DNA of 45,604 bases from Acanthaster planci (GCF_001949145.1 NW_019091426.1:1149282-1194885), one strand, 5' to 3'; positions 32,101-36,472 are shown, counted from the first letter of the stretch. Notes: generated from the letters alone by a model not told the origin. Numbers and translations are program-made.

Positions 32101-34813
32101 ATGAAAATTGATAATTGGGAAAATTTAGTTTGCTCTTCTTGTTCGGTGCCTCTTCGGCATGGCCTGGACCCCTTGTCGTTTCTTGTCTCGGCACTGAGGT
32201 GTAGACACTGCTGAGGATTGTCACAGACGCAAGGATCATTTGAGCCTCGGATCCCGATTGAATTGGTCTGTAAATGTGAATTGTGAAAGAAAGTTTTGGA
32301 AGCACTGAAGGACTCCAAGCAATAGCACTTTGGAGTGAATTTTAAAATTAGTAAATTCTGATGATGTTATGGGGGTGTAACGTCCTGTCATTTGGACAGG
32401 TACACGTGGCATCCCCTTCAGAAATCTTCAGGGAAAAAAAGCTTTGTCCTGCTAACATCTGTGACTGAACCACTGAATCCCCGTGTACAAAGTAAGGTCC
32501 CTTCATATTTGACCCAAGTTACACCCTCAAGGTCTCTCTGTGAAATGCTCATCTGAATATTTCATCGCCTGTGCAGGTATCAGAGTAACACGGCTAGGGA
32601 GGTCCTCAGCACCATCCTCAGCATCCAACCCAAGGACAGCGGAGGAAGCGGAGGGGAGACCAGAGAGGTGGTGGTGCAGAGAATGGCTGACGACATGTTG
32701 GAGAAGCTACCTCAGGATTACATTCCATTTGAGGTAGTGTAACATGGATCACCTTGGTGGGCAGGCCCAATCATGGAAGAAGGCTTCACAGCGGAATCTC
32801 CAATGAAATTATTTCAAACCTTGCTGTTGGTATCTGCAGTGTATGAAACATTCATTGCCAGTAATGTGCATATAGACAGAATACATGTACGTTGCTGCAT
32901 GTAAAAGATAAATGTGTGGGAATAAAACCACTAGCTCTAATGGCCTGCATAGTTGAAATCAGTAAGTCAACTGTTAGTAATATTTTATCAATCTGCAGAT
33001 CGCTACTGTAGAATGCCCAAGAAAGAAATGTTGAAACCCTTTGGTTCTGTTCCTCGTATGTCCCAAGGATATATTTCATTCTCCAGTTCTAACCTTACAA
33101 TGCCCAAATCATTGATATTCTGGGCAGATTTTGTTAACTCTGCACCGAGTTGGCTTAGACAGACATGCGGGATATCTCAAGCTTTGCTGGAGTGCCGATA
33201 CCAAAAACTGTAGCCCTGCAGGAGCGAGGGTACATATTGCTCCACAAATGGCTACAAATCATTTTCCTCTCCACCTGAACTCTCCACCTTTTCTTTCTAC
33301 CTGAACAGGTCAGAGAGCGGATTCAGAAGATGGGAGCCTTGCAGCCGATGAACATCTTCCTGAAGCAGGAGATAGATCGTATGCAGCGTGTTATTACGCT
33401 GGTCAGGAACACGCTGACGGACTTGAAGCTGGCTATTGATGGCACCATCATCATGAATGAAGTTAGTAATGCCTCATAGGGCACAATGAAAGTTGAAAAA
33501 TGACGTCTCCTAAAAATACATGACTACAGACACTGAACCTCCTTATTGTAACACCACTTTAAAAATGAATTAGTGGCAAGAAAAATCTTTTTGGCTATAA
33601 GAGATTTTTTAAAAATTGTGCTGGCCGATATTTTAAGATGGTGTAGTAGACAGACAAGCATTATTTTTATGTGGCAAATAGAAAATTAACAACTTGGCTT
33701 TATGCCGTGATCATCACTGTCAACTGACACCAGTGCAGTGGGCTGTAAGAGTCCGTCAAACACACCTGCTCTGGGTTGCTTTCTTATCTCAGCTTGGGCG
33801 AGGACAGACTGCTTTGATGTTTGCTCTCTCAGAGTACCAAAAGGTGTTCACTGAAGTCTAACTTGATTCACTCTTCATTCCAACACAAACCTTGATACAA
33901 GACTTTCCAAGTTACCAAATGGTTCTGTGCTTCTCTTCACAGAACCTACGAGATGCTCTGGACTGCATGTACGATGCTCGCATCCCGCAATCCTGGAAGA
34001 AGATCTCTTGGGCATCGTCCACACTCGGCTTCTGGTTTTCAGAGTTGATCGAGCGTGACAGCCAGTTCCGCAGCTGGTGCTTCGATGGTCGGCCCAACAC
34101 ATTCTGGATGACTGGCTTCTTCAATCCTCAGGGATTCTTGACAGCGATGAGACAGGTCGGTTCTCCTTAGAATCTTATTACTTTGCATATTTCTTCCTTC
34201 ATTGCATCTCCTTCATTGAATTTCTCCATTCTCACATCTAGCCTTGGCATCTGTAAAAGCATCAGTTTAAAAACTCAGAAATGTTCCTTCCCAAGGAAAG
34301 CTTCAAGACTTTCTGAAGAAAATTTCACGATACTCTTGAAAATGTTTCTCTTTGAAAATGCTGGTCTCAAAACTGTAACAGCAGCTTCCTGTCATTCAGA
34401 AAAATACCCCTTTTGGAAACTTGCAGGAAGTTACCCGCGCCCACAAAGGCTGGGCCTTGGACAGCGTCATCCTGCACAATGATGTCACCCGGTTCTTCAA
34501 GGATGACATCAGCCAGTCCCCGGCAGAGGGTGTCTACGTCAGTGGCCTCTTCCTGGAAGGTGCTTCCTGGGATCGCCGTGGCATCCGCCTCATCGAGCCC
34601 AAACCGAAAGTCCTCTTTGAGCCTCTGCCAGTCATACACATCTACGCTATTAACAGTACAGGAGGAAAGGACCCCAGGATGTACGAGTGTCCCATCTACA
34701 AGAAACCTGTGAGGACGGACTTAACATTCATCGCAACCGTTGACCTCAAGACAACCCAGAATCCTGATCACTGGATTCTGCGTGGTGTGGCATTACTCTG
34801 TGACATCAAGTAG
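1973..34813 (+). CDS. DNAH8: Axonemal outer-arm dynein heavy chain, DNAH5/DNAH8 type (5'-truncated by the window, 51 exons)
   Basis: This is the motor part of a ciliary dynein heavy chain, which hydrolyses ATP in a six-AAA ring to slide outer doublet microtubules. I joined 51 exons (listed below) into 9,085 nt: one leading base, 3,027 codons and TAG. All junctions are GT-AG and phase-consistent, and no stop interrupts the frame. Domain order, numbered within this fragment: linker 1-360, AAA1 P-loop 381-388 and Walker B FDEF 432-435, AAA2 P-loop 663-670, AAA3 P-loop 994-1001 with VFVDDINMP near 1060, AAA4 P-loop 1358-1365, stalk coiled coils about 1590-1720 and 1830-1915 flanking the microtubule-binding tip, AAA5 about 1918-2140, strut 2140-2220, AAA6 and C-terminal domain to 3027. 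DNAH5 and DNAH8 are about 4,600 residues long, so roughly 1,600 lie upstream. From memory of the family, linker and AAA2 look more DNAH8-like and parts of AAA1 and the C terminus more DNAH5-like, so this may be the single pre-duplication orthologue. The symbol is therefore tentative. Confidence 0.95.
2127..2852 (+). repeat. Intron with decayed ATTG/CAAT simple repeat
   Basis: The middle of this intron, about 2290-2690, is dominated by TTGATTGATT, CAATCAATT and related tetranucleotide-like words on both strands. It is a cryptic simple repeat that has lost regular phase. No exon or transposon is visible in it. Confidence 0.6.
2853..3016 (+). CDS. DNAH8: Dynein heavy chain exon 2: linker
   Basis: Residues 52-106. 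Family motifs [31 protein letters not shown] and CQKSLTG continue the linker. Acceptor catcag/GAAGCC; donor ACTGG/gtaagg. It ends after two bases of a glycine codon, completed by the first base of the next exon. Confidence 0.95.
3522..3729 (+). CDS. DNAH8: Dynein heavy chain exon 3: linker
   Basis: Residues 106-175, with [20 protein letters not shown] followed by [13 protein letters not shown], one of the most conserved linker stretches of the family. Acceptor ccacag/TTACC; donor ATCGAG/gttggg, a rather weak site; ends on a whole codon. The wording around [11 protein letters not shown] is nearer to DNAH8 than to DNAH5 as I remember them. Confidence 0.95.
4061..4222 (+). CDS. DNAH8: Dynein heavy chain exon 4: linker
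   Basis: Residues 176-229, 54 whole codons, with [22 protein letters not shown] and NSYPAQ. Acceptor tttgcag/CTGGAG; donor CACAG/gtgggc. The first 15 intron bases closely copy the first bases of exon 5 (see findings). Confidence 0.93.
4601..4825 (+). CDS. DNAH8: Dynein heavy chain exon 5: linker
   Basis: Residues 230-304, 75 whole codons. [26 protein letters not shown] and [16 protein letters not shown] are classic linker motifs shared by nearly all axonemal heavy chains. Acceptor cgacag/GTGGGT; donor GATCTT/gtaagt. Confidence 0.96.
5480..5652 (+). CDS. DNAH8: Dynein heavy chain exon 6: end of linker, start of AAA1
   Basis: Residues 305-361. [15 protein letters not shown] closes the linker and [20 protein letters not shown] opens the AAA1 module. 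Acceptor gcacag/GTACGG; donor GACAG/gtaata. It ends two bases into an arginine codon. Confidence 0.96.
6206..6572 (+). CDS. DNAH8: Dynein heavy chain exon 7: AAA1 catalytic core
   Basis: Residues 362-484, one of the longest exons. It holds the main ATPase site: Walker A GPAGTGKT at 381-388 and Walker B CFDEFNR at 431-437, with the fixed family stretch [13 protein letters not shown] between them. All catalytic residues are present, so AAA1 should hydrolyse ATP. Acceptor tgccag/ATGCTA; donor ACAATG/gtaaaa. The exon is GC-rich against AT-rich introns. Confidence 0.98.
6673..6867 (+). CDS. DNAH8: Dynein heavy chain exon 8: AAA1 sensor region
   Basis: Residues 485-549, 65 whole codons. [15 protein letters not shown] and [14 protein letters not shown] carry the AAA1 sensor elements; [10 protein letters not shown] ends the exon. 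Acceptor ttgccag/AATCC; donor AAACAG/gtacac. Confidence 0.98.
7133..7267 (+). CDS. DNAH8: Dynein heavy chain exon 9: AAA1 small domain
   Basis: Residues 550-594, 45 whole codons. [18 protein letters not shown] and [13 protein letters not shown] form the helical small subdomain of AAA1. Acceptor ggtcag/GTGCAT; donor AAACTG/gtaaga. Confidence 0.98.
7651..7812 (+). CDS. DNAH8: Dynein heavy chain exon 10: AAA1-AAA2 junction
   Basis: Residues 595-648, 54 whole codons. [18 protein letters not shown] is the standard entry to AAA2; [12 protein letters not shown] and [11 protein letters not shown] follow and resemble DNAH8 more than DNAH5. Acceptor tctctag/GTGGA; donor ATTCAG/gtaatt. Confidence 0.97.
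8779..9025 (+). CDS. DNAH8: Dynein heavy chain exon 11: AAA2 P-loop
   Basis: Residues 649-730. AAA2 Walker A GPSGAGKT at 663-670, then [25 protein letters not shown] and [18 protein letters not shown]2 binds ATP structurally in dyneins and is not thought to hydrolyse it. Acceptor tctatag/TTGTTT; donor AAGAAAG/gtcagg, leaving one base of a glycine codon. Confidence 0.98.
9834..10075 (+). CDS. DNAH8: Dynein heavy chain exon 12: AAA2 Walker B and sensor
   Basis: Residues 731-811. [19 protein letters not shown] is the AAA2 Walker B region, followed by [11 protein letters not shown] and [18 protein letters not shown]. The R-N-G-M wording differs slightly from the commoner R-x-G-M forms but fits the family. 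Acceptor ttcatag/GTGAGC; donor TTGGAT/gtaagt. Confidence 0.98.
10454..10594 (+). CDS. DNAH8: Dynein heavy chain exon 13: AAA2 small domain
   Basis: Residues 812-858, 47 whole codons, beginning [18 protein letters not shown] and ending [10 protein letters not shown]. This is a variable part of the family and matches by position and pattern rather than by strict identity. Acceptor ctgcag/GGCTGG; donor GCCCAG/gtgagt. Confidence 0.95.
11366..11612 (+). CDS. DNAH8: Dynein heavy chain exon 14: AAA2-AAA3 junction
   Basis: Residues 859-940. [14 protein letters not shown] leads into an acidic-glycine insert, then [20 protein letters not shown]. The loop around KDDKEGGGC is variable between DNAH5 and DNAH8. 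Acceptor cctcag/GCTATC; donor AACGAAG/gtgggt. Confidence 0.95.
12139..12281 (+). CDS. DNAH8: Dynein heavy chain exon 15: start of AAA3
   Basis: Residues 941-988. [16 protein letters not shown], then [17 protein letters not shown] and [11 protein letters not shown], the usual run-up to the AAA3 P-loop. Acceptor gccacag/GGAAC; donor AGCAAG/gtactc; ends on a whole codon. Confidence 0.97.
12589..12723 (+). CDS. DNAH8: Dynein heavy chain exon 16: AAA3 P-loop
   Basis: Residues 989-1033, 45 whole codons. [13 protein letters not shown] carries the AAA3 Walker A (994-1001), followed by [18 protein letters not shown]3 is the regulatory nucleotide site of dyneins. Acceptor tggcag/GCTGTG; donor TTCCAG/gtaaaa. 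Confidence 0.98.
13354..13476 (+). CDS. DNAH8: Dynein heavy chain exon 17: AAA3 Walker B
   Basis: Residues 1034-1074, 41 whole codons. [12 protein letters not shown] and [18 protein letters not shown] hold the AAA3 Walker B aspartates; the exon ends INEWGDQ. Acceptor atacag/CGTACC; donor GATCAG/gtaaaa. Confidence 0.98.
13711..13924 (+). CDS. DNAH8: Dynein heavy chain exon 18: AAA3 sensor region
   Basis: Residues 1075-1145. [37 protein letters not shown] and [15 protein letters not shown] carry the AAA3 sensor 1 and arginine-finger region. Acceptor ctcctag/ATCACC; donor ATCTTTG/gtgagt, one base into a glycine codon. Confidence 0.98.
14261..14370 (+). CDS. DNAH8: Dynein heavy chain exon 19: AAA3 small domain
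   Basis: Residues 1146-1182. [17 protein letters not shown] and [10 protein letters not shown] match the DNAH8-like form of this helical region. Acceptor catcag/GTGTTA; donor ACAAAG/gtaagt; ends on a whole codon. Confidence 0.96.
14665..14960 (-). mobile_element. 3' end of a CR1/L2-like LINE retrotransposon
   Basis: Read on the minus strand, 14769-14951 encodes [20 protein letters not shown] followed by THYF. This is the C-terminal signature of non-LTR reverse transcriptases (LPxDIR...FKxALKTHLF in relatives). After its stop come some 90 bases and then an (ATT)n tail at 14665-14679, as expected of CR1/L2 3' ends. Only the last 300 bases of the element remain. It lies in the intron between dynein exons 19 and 20, antisense to the gene. 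Confidence 0.75.
15369..15548 (+). CDS. DNAH8: Dynein heavy chain exon 20: AAA3 small domain
   Basis: Residues 1183-1242, 60 whole codons. [29 protein letters not shown] and [13 protein letters not shown] are near-universal in the family. Acceptor cctcag/ATCAAG; donor CCGCAG/gtgagt. Confidence 0.98.
15776..15882 (+). CDS. DNAH8: Dynein heavy chain exon 21: AAA3-AAA4 junction
   Basis: Residues 1243-1277. [16 protein letters not shown] and [10 protein letters not shown] sit in the variable linker between AAA3 and AAA4. Acceptor tgtcag/GACACT; donor ATGAG/gtaaga, two bases into an arginine codon. Confidence 0.95.
16497..16689 (+). CDS. DNAH8: Dynein heavy chain exon 22: start of AAA4
   Basis: Residues 1278-1342. 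An acidic stretch [20 protein letters not shown] is followed by [15 protein letters not shown] and DAMIHLVK, the approach to the AAA4 P-loop. Acceptor caacag/GGATGC; donor GTCAAG/gtgagg; ends on a whole codon. Confidence 0.97.
16747..16982. mobile_element. hAT-like MITE
   Basis: The ends form imperfect terminal inverted repeats: CAGTGGCGTAACGAGGGG on the left and, reverse-complemented, CTGTGGCATAAGTGGGG on the right. The flanking octamers are ctcaacaa (16739-16746) and ctcaagaa (16983-16990), a 7 of 8 match, as for the 8-bp target duplication of hAT transposons. The interior is G- and C-rich with no open frame, so the element is non-autonomous. It lies in the intron between dynein exons 22 and 23. 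Confidence 0.65.
17185..17209 (+). other. tRNA-like 5' half (box A) cut by the assembly gap
   Basis: GGTCGAGTGGTTAAGACG resembles the D-arm and box A of serine or leucine tRNAs (family form GGCCGAGTGGTTAAGGCG). The 3' half would lie in the run of N directly after it. It could be a tRNA gene, a pseudogene or the head of a tRNA-derived SINE; the visible part cannot decide. Confidence 0.4.
17210..17283. other. Assembly gap of 74 N
   Basis: Unsequenced bases inside the intron between exons 22 and 23. The two exons join in phase with the expected protein sequence (HLVK then ISRV), so no coding exon appears to be lost. A single further N is at 43235. Confidence 0.98.
17591..17721 (+). CDS. DNAH8: Dynein heavy chain exon 23: AAA4 P-loop
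   Basis: Residues 1343-1385. [20 protein letters not shown] then [18 protein letters not shown]4 Walker A is GVGGSGKQ at 1358-1365, with the usual lysine. AAA4 binds nucleotide in dyneins. Acceptor gatacag/ATTTCC; donor GACGAG/gtaagc, two bases into an arginine codon. Confidence 0.98.
18052..18205 (+). CDS. DNAH8: Dynein heavy chain exon 24: AAA4 Walker B
   Basis: Residues 1386-1437. [19 protein letters not shown] and [10 protein letters not shown] (AAA4 Walker B region) end in [13 protein letters not shown]. Acceptor ttccaag/ATCATA; donor GGAGAG/gtgagt; ends on a whole codon. The last 45 bases and the donor are repeated downstream in the 89-bp array. Confidence 0.97.
18206..18800 (+). repeat. 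89-bp tandem array copying the end of exon 24 and its 5' splice site
   Basis: After the true donor at 18206 the motif CAGGAGAGGTGAGT or a variant recurs with the donor at 18295, 18357, 18446, 18535, 18624 and 18713, and as a changed form (GGAAGTAAAG) at 18800. Spacing is 89 bp, with one shortened unit of 62 bp and a last of 87. Each full unit has an exon-like part translating to [14 protein letters not shown] in the exon frame, then an intron-like part GTGAGTGGATCTTTGGTGTC and CCTCAGTAACCGTG. Units are nearly identical to one another, but they share substitutions relative to exon 24 that are mostly silent. Confidence 0.95.
19295..19459 (+). CDS. DNAH8: Dynein heavy chain exon 25: AAA4
   Basis: Residues 1438-1492, 55 whole codons. 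[30 protein letters not shown] and [10 protein letters not shown] follow Walker B of AAA4. Acceptor caacag/GTGTCC; donor TCACCT/gtaagc. Confidence 0.98.
19891..20117 (+). CDS. DNAH8: Dynein heavy chain exon 26: AAA4 sensor and small domain
   Basis: Residues 1493-1567. [18 protein letters not shown] and [18 protein letters not shown] are hallmark AAA4 motifs. Acceptor ccacag/GTTGGA; donor GAGAG/gtatgg, two bases into an arginine codon. Confidence 0.98.
20574..20796 (+). CDS. DNAH8: Dynein heavy chain exon 27: end of AAA4, start of stalk coiled coil 1
   Basis: Residues 1568-1642. [15 protein letters not shown] ends AAA4; from [20 protein letters not shown] on, alanine-, leucine- and lysine-rich heptads ([19 protein letters not shown]) form the ascending helix CC1 of the stalk. 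Acceptor ctgtag/ATTCCG; donor GAAGCG/gtgtgt; ends on a whole codon. Confidence 0.97.
21312..21413 (+). CDS. DNAH8: Dynein heavy chain exon 28: stalk coiled coil 1
   Basis: Residues 1643-1676, 34 whole codons of heptad helix ([19 protein letters not shown], then [10 protein letters not shown]). Acceptor atgttag/GTTTTG; donor ATCAAT/gtaagt. Confidence 0.95.
22024..22266 (+). CDS. DNAH8: Dynein heavy chain exon 29: stalk into microtubule-binding domain
   Basis: Residues 1677-1757, 81 whole codons. [20 protein letters not shown] is the end of CC1; [13 protein letters not shown] and [11 protein letters not shown] open the microtubule-binding tip. A proline after the coiled coil marks the domain entry as in other heavy chains. 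Acceptor caacag/GCAGAC; donor CTCAAG/gtaagt. Confidence 0.97.
22582..22710 (+). CDS. DNAH8: Dynein heavy chain exon 30: microtubule-binding domain
   Basis: Residues 1758-1800, 43 whole codons. [20 protein letters not shown] and [14 protein letters not shown] lie in the helical microtubule-binding tip. Acceptor tttacag/CTGATG; donor AAAAAG/gtaaga. Confidence 0.97.
22922..23008 (+). CDS. DNAH8: Dynein heavy chain exon 31: end of microtubule-binding domain
   Basis: Residues 1801-1829, 29 whole codons, the shortest exon here. [20 protein letters not shown] then EVLPLK is the invariant closing segment of the tip. Acceptor tggtag/GTGTGC; donor CTCAAG/gtaaaa. Confidence 0.97.
23152..23289 (+). CDS. 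DNAH8: Dynein heavy chain exon 32: stalk coiled coil 2
   Basis: Residues 1830-1875, 46 whole codons of descending stalk helix CC2 ([20 protein letters not shown] and [14 protein letters not shown]). Acceptor cactag/GCCAAT; donor AAACAG/gtaggg. Confidence 0.96.
23656..23783 (+). CDS. DNAH8: Dynein heavy chain exon 33: stalk coiled coil 2
   Basis: Residues 1876-1917. [20 protein letters not shown] and [11 protein letters not shown] end the stalk and return to the ring. Acceptor cctcag/GACCTT; donor GGAAG/gtcagt, two bases into an arginine codon. Confidence 0.96.
24218..24386 (+). CDS. DNAH8: Dynein heavy chain exon 34: start of AAA5
   Basis: Residues 1918-1974. [20 protein letters not shown] is the family entry to AAA5; [14 protein letters not shown] follows. 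Acceptor catcag/GTTGGT; donor CCTACT/gtgagt; ends on a whole codon. Confidence 0.97.
24876..25042. mobile_element. 167-bp fold-back (MITE-like) element
   Basis: Two arms of about 66 bp, 24876-24941 and 24978-25042, are inverted copies with few mismatches around a 36-base centre. Each arm contains CCACCAAGAGTTTGCAACG and GGCCAATCA followed by a GCGCG word. The DNA strand could form a long hairpin. I see no clear target-site duplication and no open reading frame that belongs to it. It lies in the intron between exons 34 and 35. Confidence 0.8.
25170..25325 (+). CDS. DNAH8: Dynein heavy chain exon 35: AAA5
   Basis: Residues 1975-2026, 52 whole codons. [19 protein letters not shown] and [16 protein letters not shown] are AAA5 hallmarks; AAA5 has no working nucleotide site. 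Acceptor gtccag/ATATCC; donor ATGCAG/gtcagt. Confidence 0.98.
25493..25764. repeat. Perfect 136-bp tandem duplication
   Basis: The unit starting CATAACACTGAAGGATCAAA at 25493 recurs from 25629 with no difference I can find, up to about 25764. Both copies hold TTTCTTTTCCTACAG, which looks like a 3' splice site, but neither is followed by dynein coding sequence. Intronic, between exons 35 and 36. Confidence 0.95.
25852..26007 (+). CDS. DNAH8: Dynein heavy chain exon 36: AAA5
   Basis: Residues 2027-2078, 52 whole codons. [20 protein letters not shown] and [19 protein letters not shown]. Acceptor tcccag/CTGACT; donor TACAAG/gtatgg. Confidence 0.98.
26354..26536 (+). CDS. DNAH8: Dynein heavy chain exon 37: AAA5 to strut
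   Basis: Residues 2079-2139, 61 whole codons. [38 protein letters not shown] and [20 protein letters not shown]. Acceptor caacag/GTCAAA; donor AAGAAC/gtaagt. The final asparagine replaces the usual glutamine of LTEKQ. Confidence 0.98.
26984..27227 (+). CDS. DNAH8: Dynein heavy chain exon 38: AAA5 strut (buttress) helices
   Basis: Residues 2140-2220. [39 protein letters not shown] and [12 protein letters not shown] form the helical strut that supports the stalk. Acceptor gtgtag/GAACTG; donor CCAG/gttggt, one base into a valine codon. Confidence 0.97.
27475..27589 (+). CDS. DNAH8: Dynein heavy chain exon 39: strut to AAA6
   Basis: Residues 2221-2258. [20 protein letters not shown] then [17 protein letters not shown]. 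Acceptor taccag/TGGCCA; donor GCAAA/gtaagt, two bases into an asparagine codon. Confidence 0.97.
27878..28068 (+). CDS. DNAH8: Dynein heavy chain exon 40: AAA5-AAA6 helices
   Basis: Residues 2259-2322. [20 protein letters not shown] and [19 protein letters not shown]. Acceptor tcacag/CTCAAC; donor ATCAAAG/gtactc, one base into a glycine codon. Confidence 0.97.
28450..28571 (+). CDS. DNAH8: Dynein heavy chain exon 41: AAA6 approach
   Basis: Residues 2323-2363. [20 protein letters not shown] then [14 protein letters not shown]. Acceptor ctacag/GTGGAG; donor AACCAG/gtgaaa; ends on a whole codon. Confidence 0.97.
29132..29297 (+). CDS. DNAH8: Dynein heavy chain exon 42: AAA6 approach
   Basis: Residues 2364-2418. 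[17 protein letters not shown] and [20 protein letters not shown]. Acceptor acacag/GTTGGC; donor ATATTG/gtgagt, one base into a valine codon. Confidence 0.97.
29759..30141 (+). CDS. DNAH8: Dynein heavy chain exon 43: AAA6
   Basis: Residues 2419-2546. [48 protein letters not shown] and [13 protein letters not shown] are diagnostic AAA6 (D6) motifs. AAA6 lacks a usable P-loop in all dyneins. Acceptor ccacag/TGGACT; donor CTGCAG/gtgagg; ends on a whole codon. Confidence 0.98.
30449..30604 (+). CDS. DNAH8: Dynein heavy chain exon 44: AAA6
   Basis: Residues 2547-2598, 52 whole codons. [20 protein letters not shown] and [17 protein letters not shown]. The initial ATG is an internal methionine, not a start. 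Acceptor tactag/ATGTGT; donor GTGCAG/gtcaga. Confidence 0.97.
31162..31278 (+). CDS. DNAH8: Dynein heavy chain exon 45: AAA6 small domain
   Basis: Residues 2599-2637, 39 whole codons. [20 protein letters not shown] is almost invariant in axonemal heavy chains. Acceptor catcag/GAGAGA; donor AAGAAG/gtagta. Confidence 0.98.
31477..31578 (+). CDS. DNAH8: Dynein heavy chain exon 46: AAA6 small domain
   Basis: Residues 2638-2671, 34 whole codons. [20 protein letters not shown] then [14 protein letters not shown]. Acceptor tctaag/GGTGTG, a less usual AAG acceptor; donor GCGAGG/gtaact. Confidence 0.98.
31892..32052 (+). CDS. DNAH8: Dynein heavy chain exon 47: AAA6 to C-terminal domain
   Basis: Residues 2672-2724. 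[18 protein letters not shown] and [19 protein letters not shown]. Acceptor tattag/GTTTGG; donor ATCAC/gtgcgt, two bases into a threonine codon. Confidence 0.97.
32577..32733 (+). CDS. DNAH8: Dynein heavy chain exon 48: C-terminal domain
   Basis: Residues 2725-2777. [20 protein letters not shown], a glycine-serine loop (GGSGGETRE) and [13 protein letters not shown]. Acceptor gtgcag/GTATCA; donor TTTGAG/gtagtg; ends on a whole codon. Confidence 0.97.
33309..33461 (+). CDS. DNAH8: Dynein heavy chain exon 49: C-terminal domain
   Basis: Residues 2778-2828, 51 whole codons. [20 protein letters not shown] and [14 protein letters not shown]. Acceptor gaacag/GTCAGA; donor AATGAA/gttagt. Confidence 0.97.
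33943..34155 (+). CDS. DNAH8: Dynein heavy chain exon 50: C-terminal domain
   Basis: Residues 2829-2899, 71 whole codons. [35 protein letters not shown] and [18 protein letters not shown]. Acceptor ttcacag/AACCTA; donor AGACAG/gtcggt. Confidence 0.98.
34427..34813 (+). CDS. DNAH8: Dynein heavy chain exon 51: C-terminal domain and stop
   Basis: Residues 2900-3027 and TAG at 34811-34813. [54 protein letters not shown] and the terminal [15 protein letters not shown] identify the family C terminus. Acceptor ttgcag/GAAGTT. This is the last coding exon. Confidence 0.99.
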   Translation, partial: EVTRAHKGWALDSVILHNDVTRFFKDDISQSPAEGVYVSGLFLEGASWDRRGIRLIEPKPKVLFEPLPVIHIYAINSTGGKDPRMYECPIYKKPVRTDLTFIATVDLKTTQNPDHWILRGVALLCDIK

Positions 34814-34831
34814 AGCCCTCTTGTGTCAGGT

Positions 34832-34910
34832 GCTTTTTTGGGAGTAGTTAACATTTTGTGCTTTGAGGTAAAATGCAAAGGGGACAAAATGTTAACTTCC
34901 TCCAAAAAGC
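34832..34910 (+). other. 79-nt hairpin, pre-miRNA-sized, just after the stop codon
   Basis: AGTTAACATTTTGT (34846-34859) pairs perfectly with ACAAAATGTTAACT (34884-34897). The stem continues outward with mismatches to GCTTTTTT / AAAAAGC, and inward through CTTTG / CAAAG around a 10-base loop. It begins 19 bases after the dynein stop. It could be a structured UTR element, a pre-miRNA or a small fold-back transposon remnant. Confidence 0.75.
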
Positions 34911-36139
34911 CCAAGCCATTTTTATCATTTCATATGCCTGGAGCACTTTTAATGCACTGTGTCTGCCATGTTACCACTGAAACATTTCAAAGCAATGATT
35001 TACATTATTTTTCTTTCAAACATTGCATTTTTTTAGAGTCAAGCATCACAGTCATTGTTAACAGAAAATTTAGTAGTTTGCCAAGACCTGCTGGAAAGCT
35101 TAGCATTGGCATTTTTTAGACAGAGCTGCCAAACCAGGACACTATCTCGTTTTGGTCAACCATTGAACACAAAAGATCTTATCCAAATGGAATTACGCCT
35201 GAACAAAATAGCTTCCATACCTCAACAAGGCTAATTCTGCTTCACTGCATGCACATCTTCATAACGAAAAAGAGTCTTGCTTGCTCACTTAATCAATCCA
35301 TTTCTTTCAATAACTTAACATTTTACTAGCTTTAAATGCAGTTCGAGCAGAGTGAAATTAGTTTTATGAATTTTTCTCATCGTCTGAATTTTGAATATGA
35401 GGAAGTTGCTAAATATTTCTGACATAGTAAAAGTCTTGTCATAGTAATATGTATTGTAATTGTATATATTTAGAAATCTAGAACTTGACAATGCACCCCA
35501 CTACCTAAGCATTTCTTGTTCTTTAGGTGTACAAGCTTTCTATTTTTCTATATTTTTATGATCAAAATCAACCAACGTAACATTCCACTTTGTGTGAATA
35601 AATGTAAACTGAAAAGAAGTAATTTGAGATTTTTGAAATTAATGGAATAAATCCGTCCATTCTTCTGCACTGTCATTTCTGAGCCACGTAGTTTGACACG
35701 GTATCATACCATTGTTTTTCACTGCATTTCTATTAACTGTACATGCTTAAATTAGTTATAACCAAACTCTTTCAAGCAAAGAAGCAAAGAAATATAAGTG
35801 TCCTACTTATAGTTTAAGTCAACTTTAACGAGCCCGTTCGGTATTTCAAAAAGCCAAGGTCTTTTGGGGACAAAGCACCCTTGTGAGTCAGCATAATGCT
35901 GGTACAACAGACTATCATGTGCGCGTGTAACTGTTCCCAAACAACCTCATATGTACTGGGCATGTGCTGTTGGAATACCAATCTGGTTCGTTCCCAGTCA
36001 TGTAAGCTGCCAACTGTTTTATCACTTGATTCCGTCCCATATTCATATCACATACATGTACCATGGTTACACAGTCCCACGCACACTGCACTATACCAGC
36101 TCATATTCACCACAACGGACATCCCGTTTCTTTTTTTTT

Positions 36140-36238
36140 ACCGGTTCATATGGCAGCTTCAGAATGGAAACTGGCCATTATGGTTTGAATGACTCAATTC
36201 AAACCAAGTTTTCTTTGTGAAGCTGAAGATGAACCGGT
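36140..36238. repeat. Nested inverted repeat
   Basis: ACCGGTTCAT (36140-36149) pairs with ATGAACCGGT (36229-36238), and CTTCAG (36157-36162) with CTGAAG (36223-36228). An inner hairpin GGTTTGAAT / ATTCAAACC lies at 36182-36205. The three stems nest to give about 100 bases of possible structure. Confidence 0.7.
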
Positions 36239-36472
36239 GAAAGAAGAGAGAAAATTCGGAGAGGGACTGCGGGACGTTGCAAGTCAAAGCTATACATGCA
36301 GAACATACACAAGTGACCAGACTACAGATAACAAATGATCTAAATACCTGCAGGTGTAGGTTTGAAGCTGCAGCTTTTGAGGACAAAATGGACTAAAGTT
36401 TTGTAACTTGAATTCTGCAAGGGAATGGTTGTAAATTGACATACTTGTGGATCCTTAATTCACTTTATTTTT

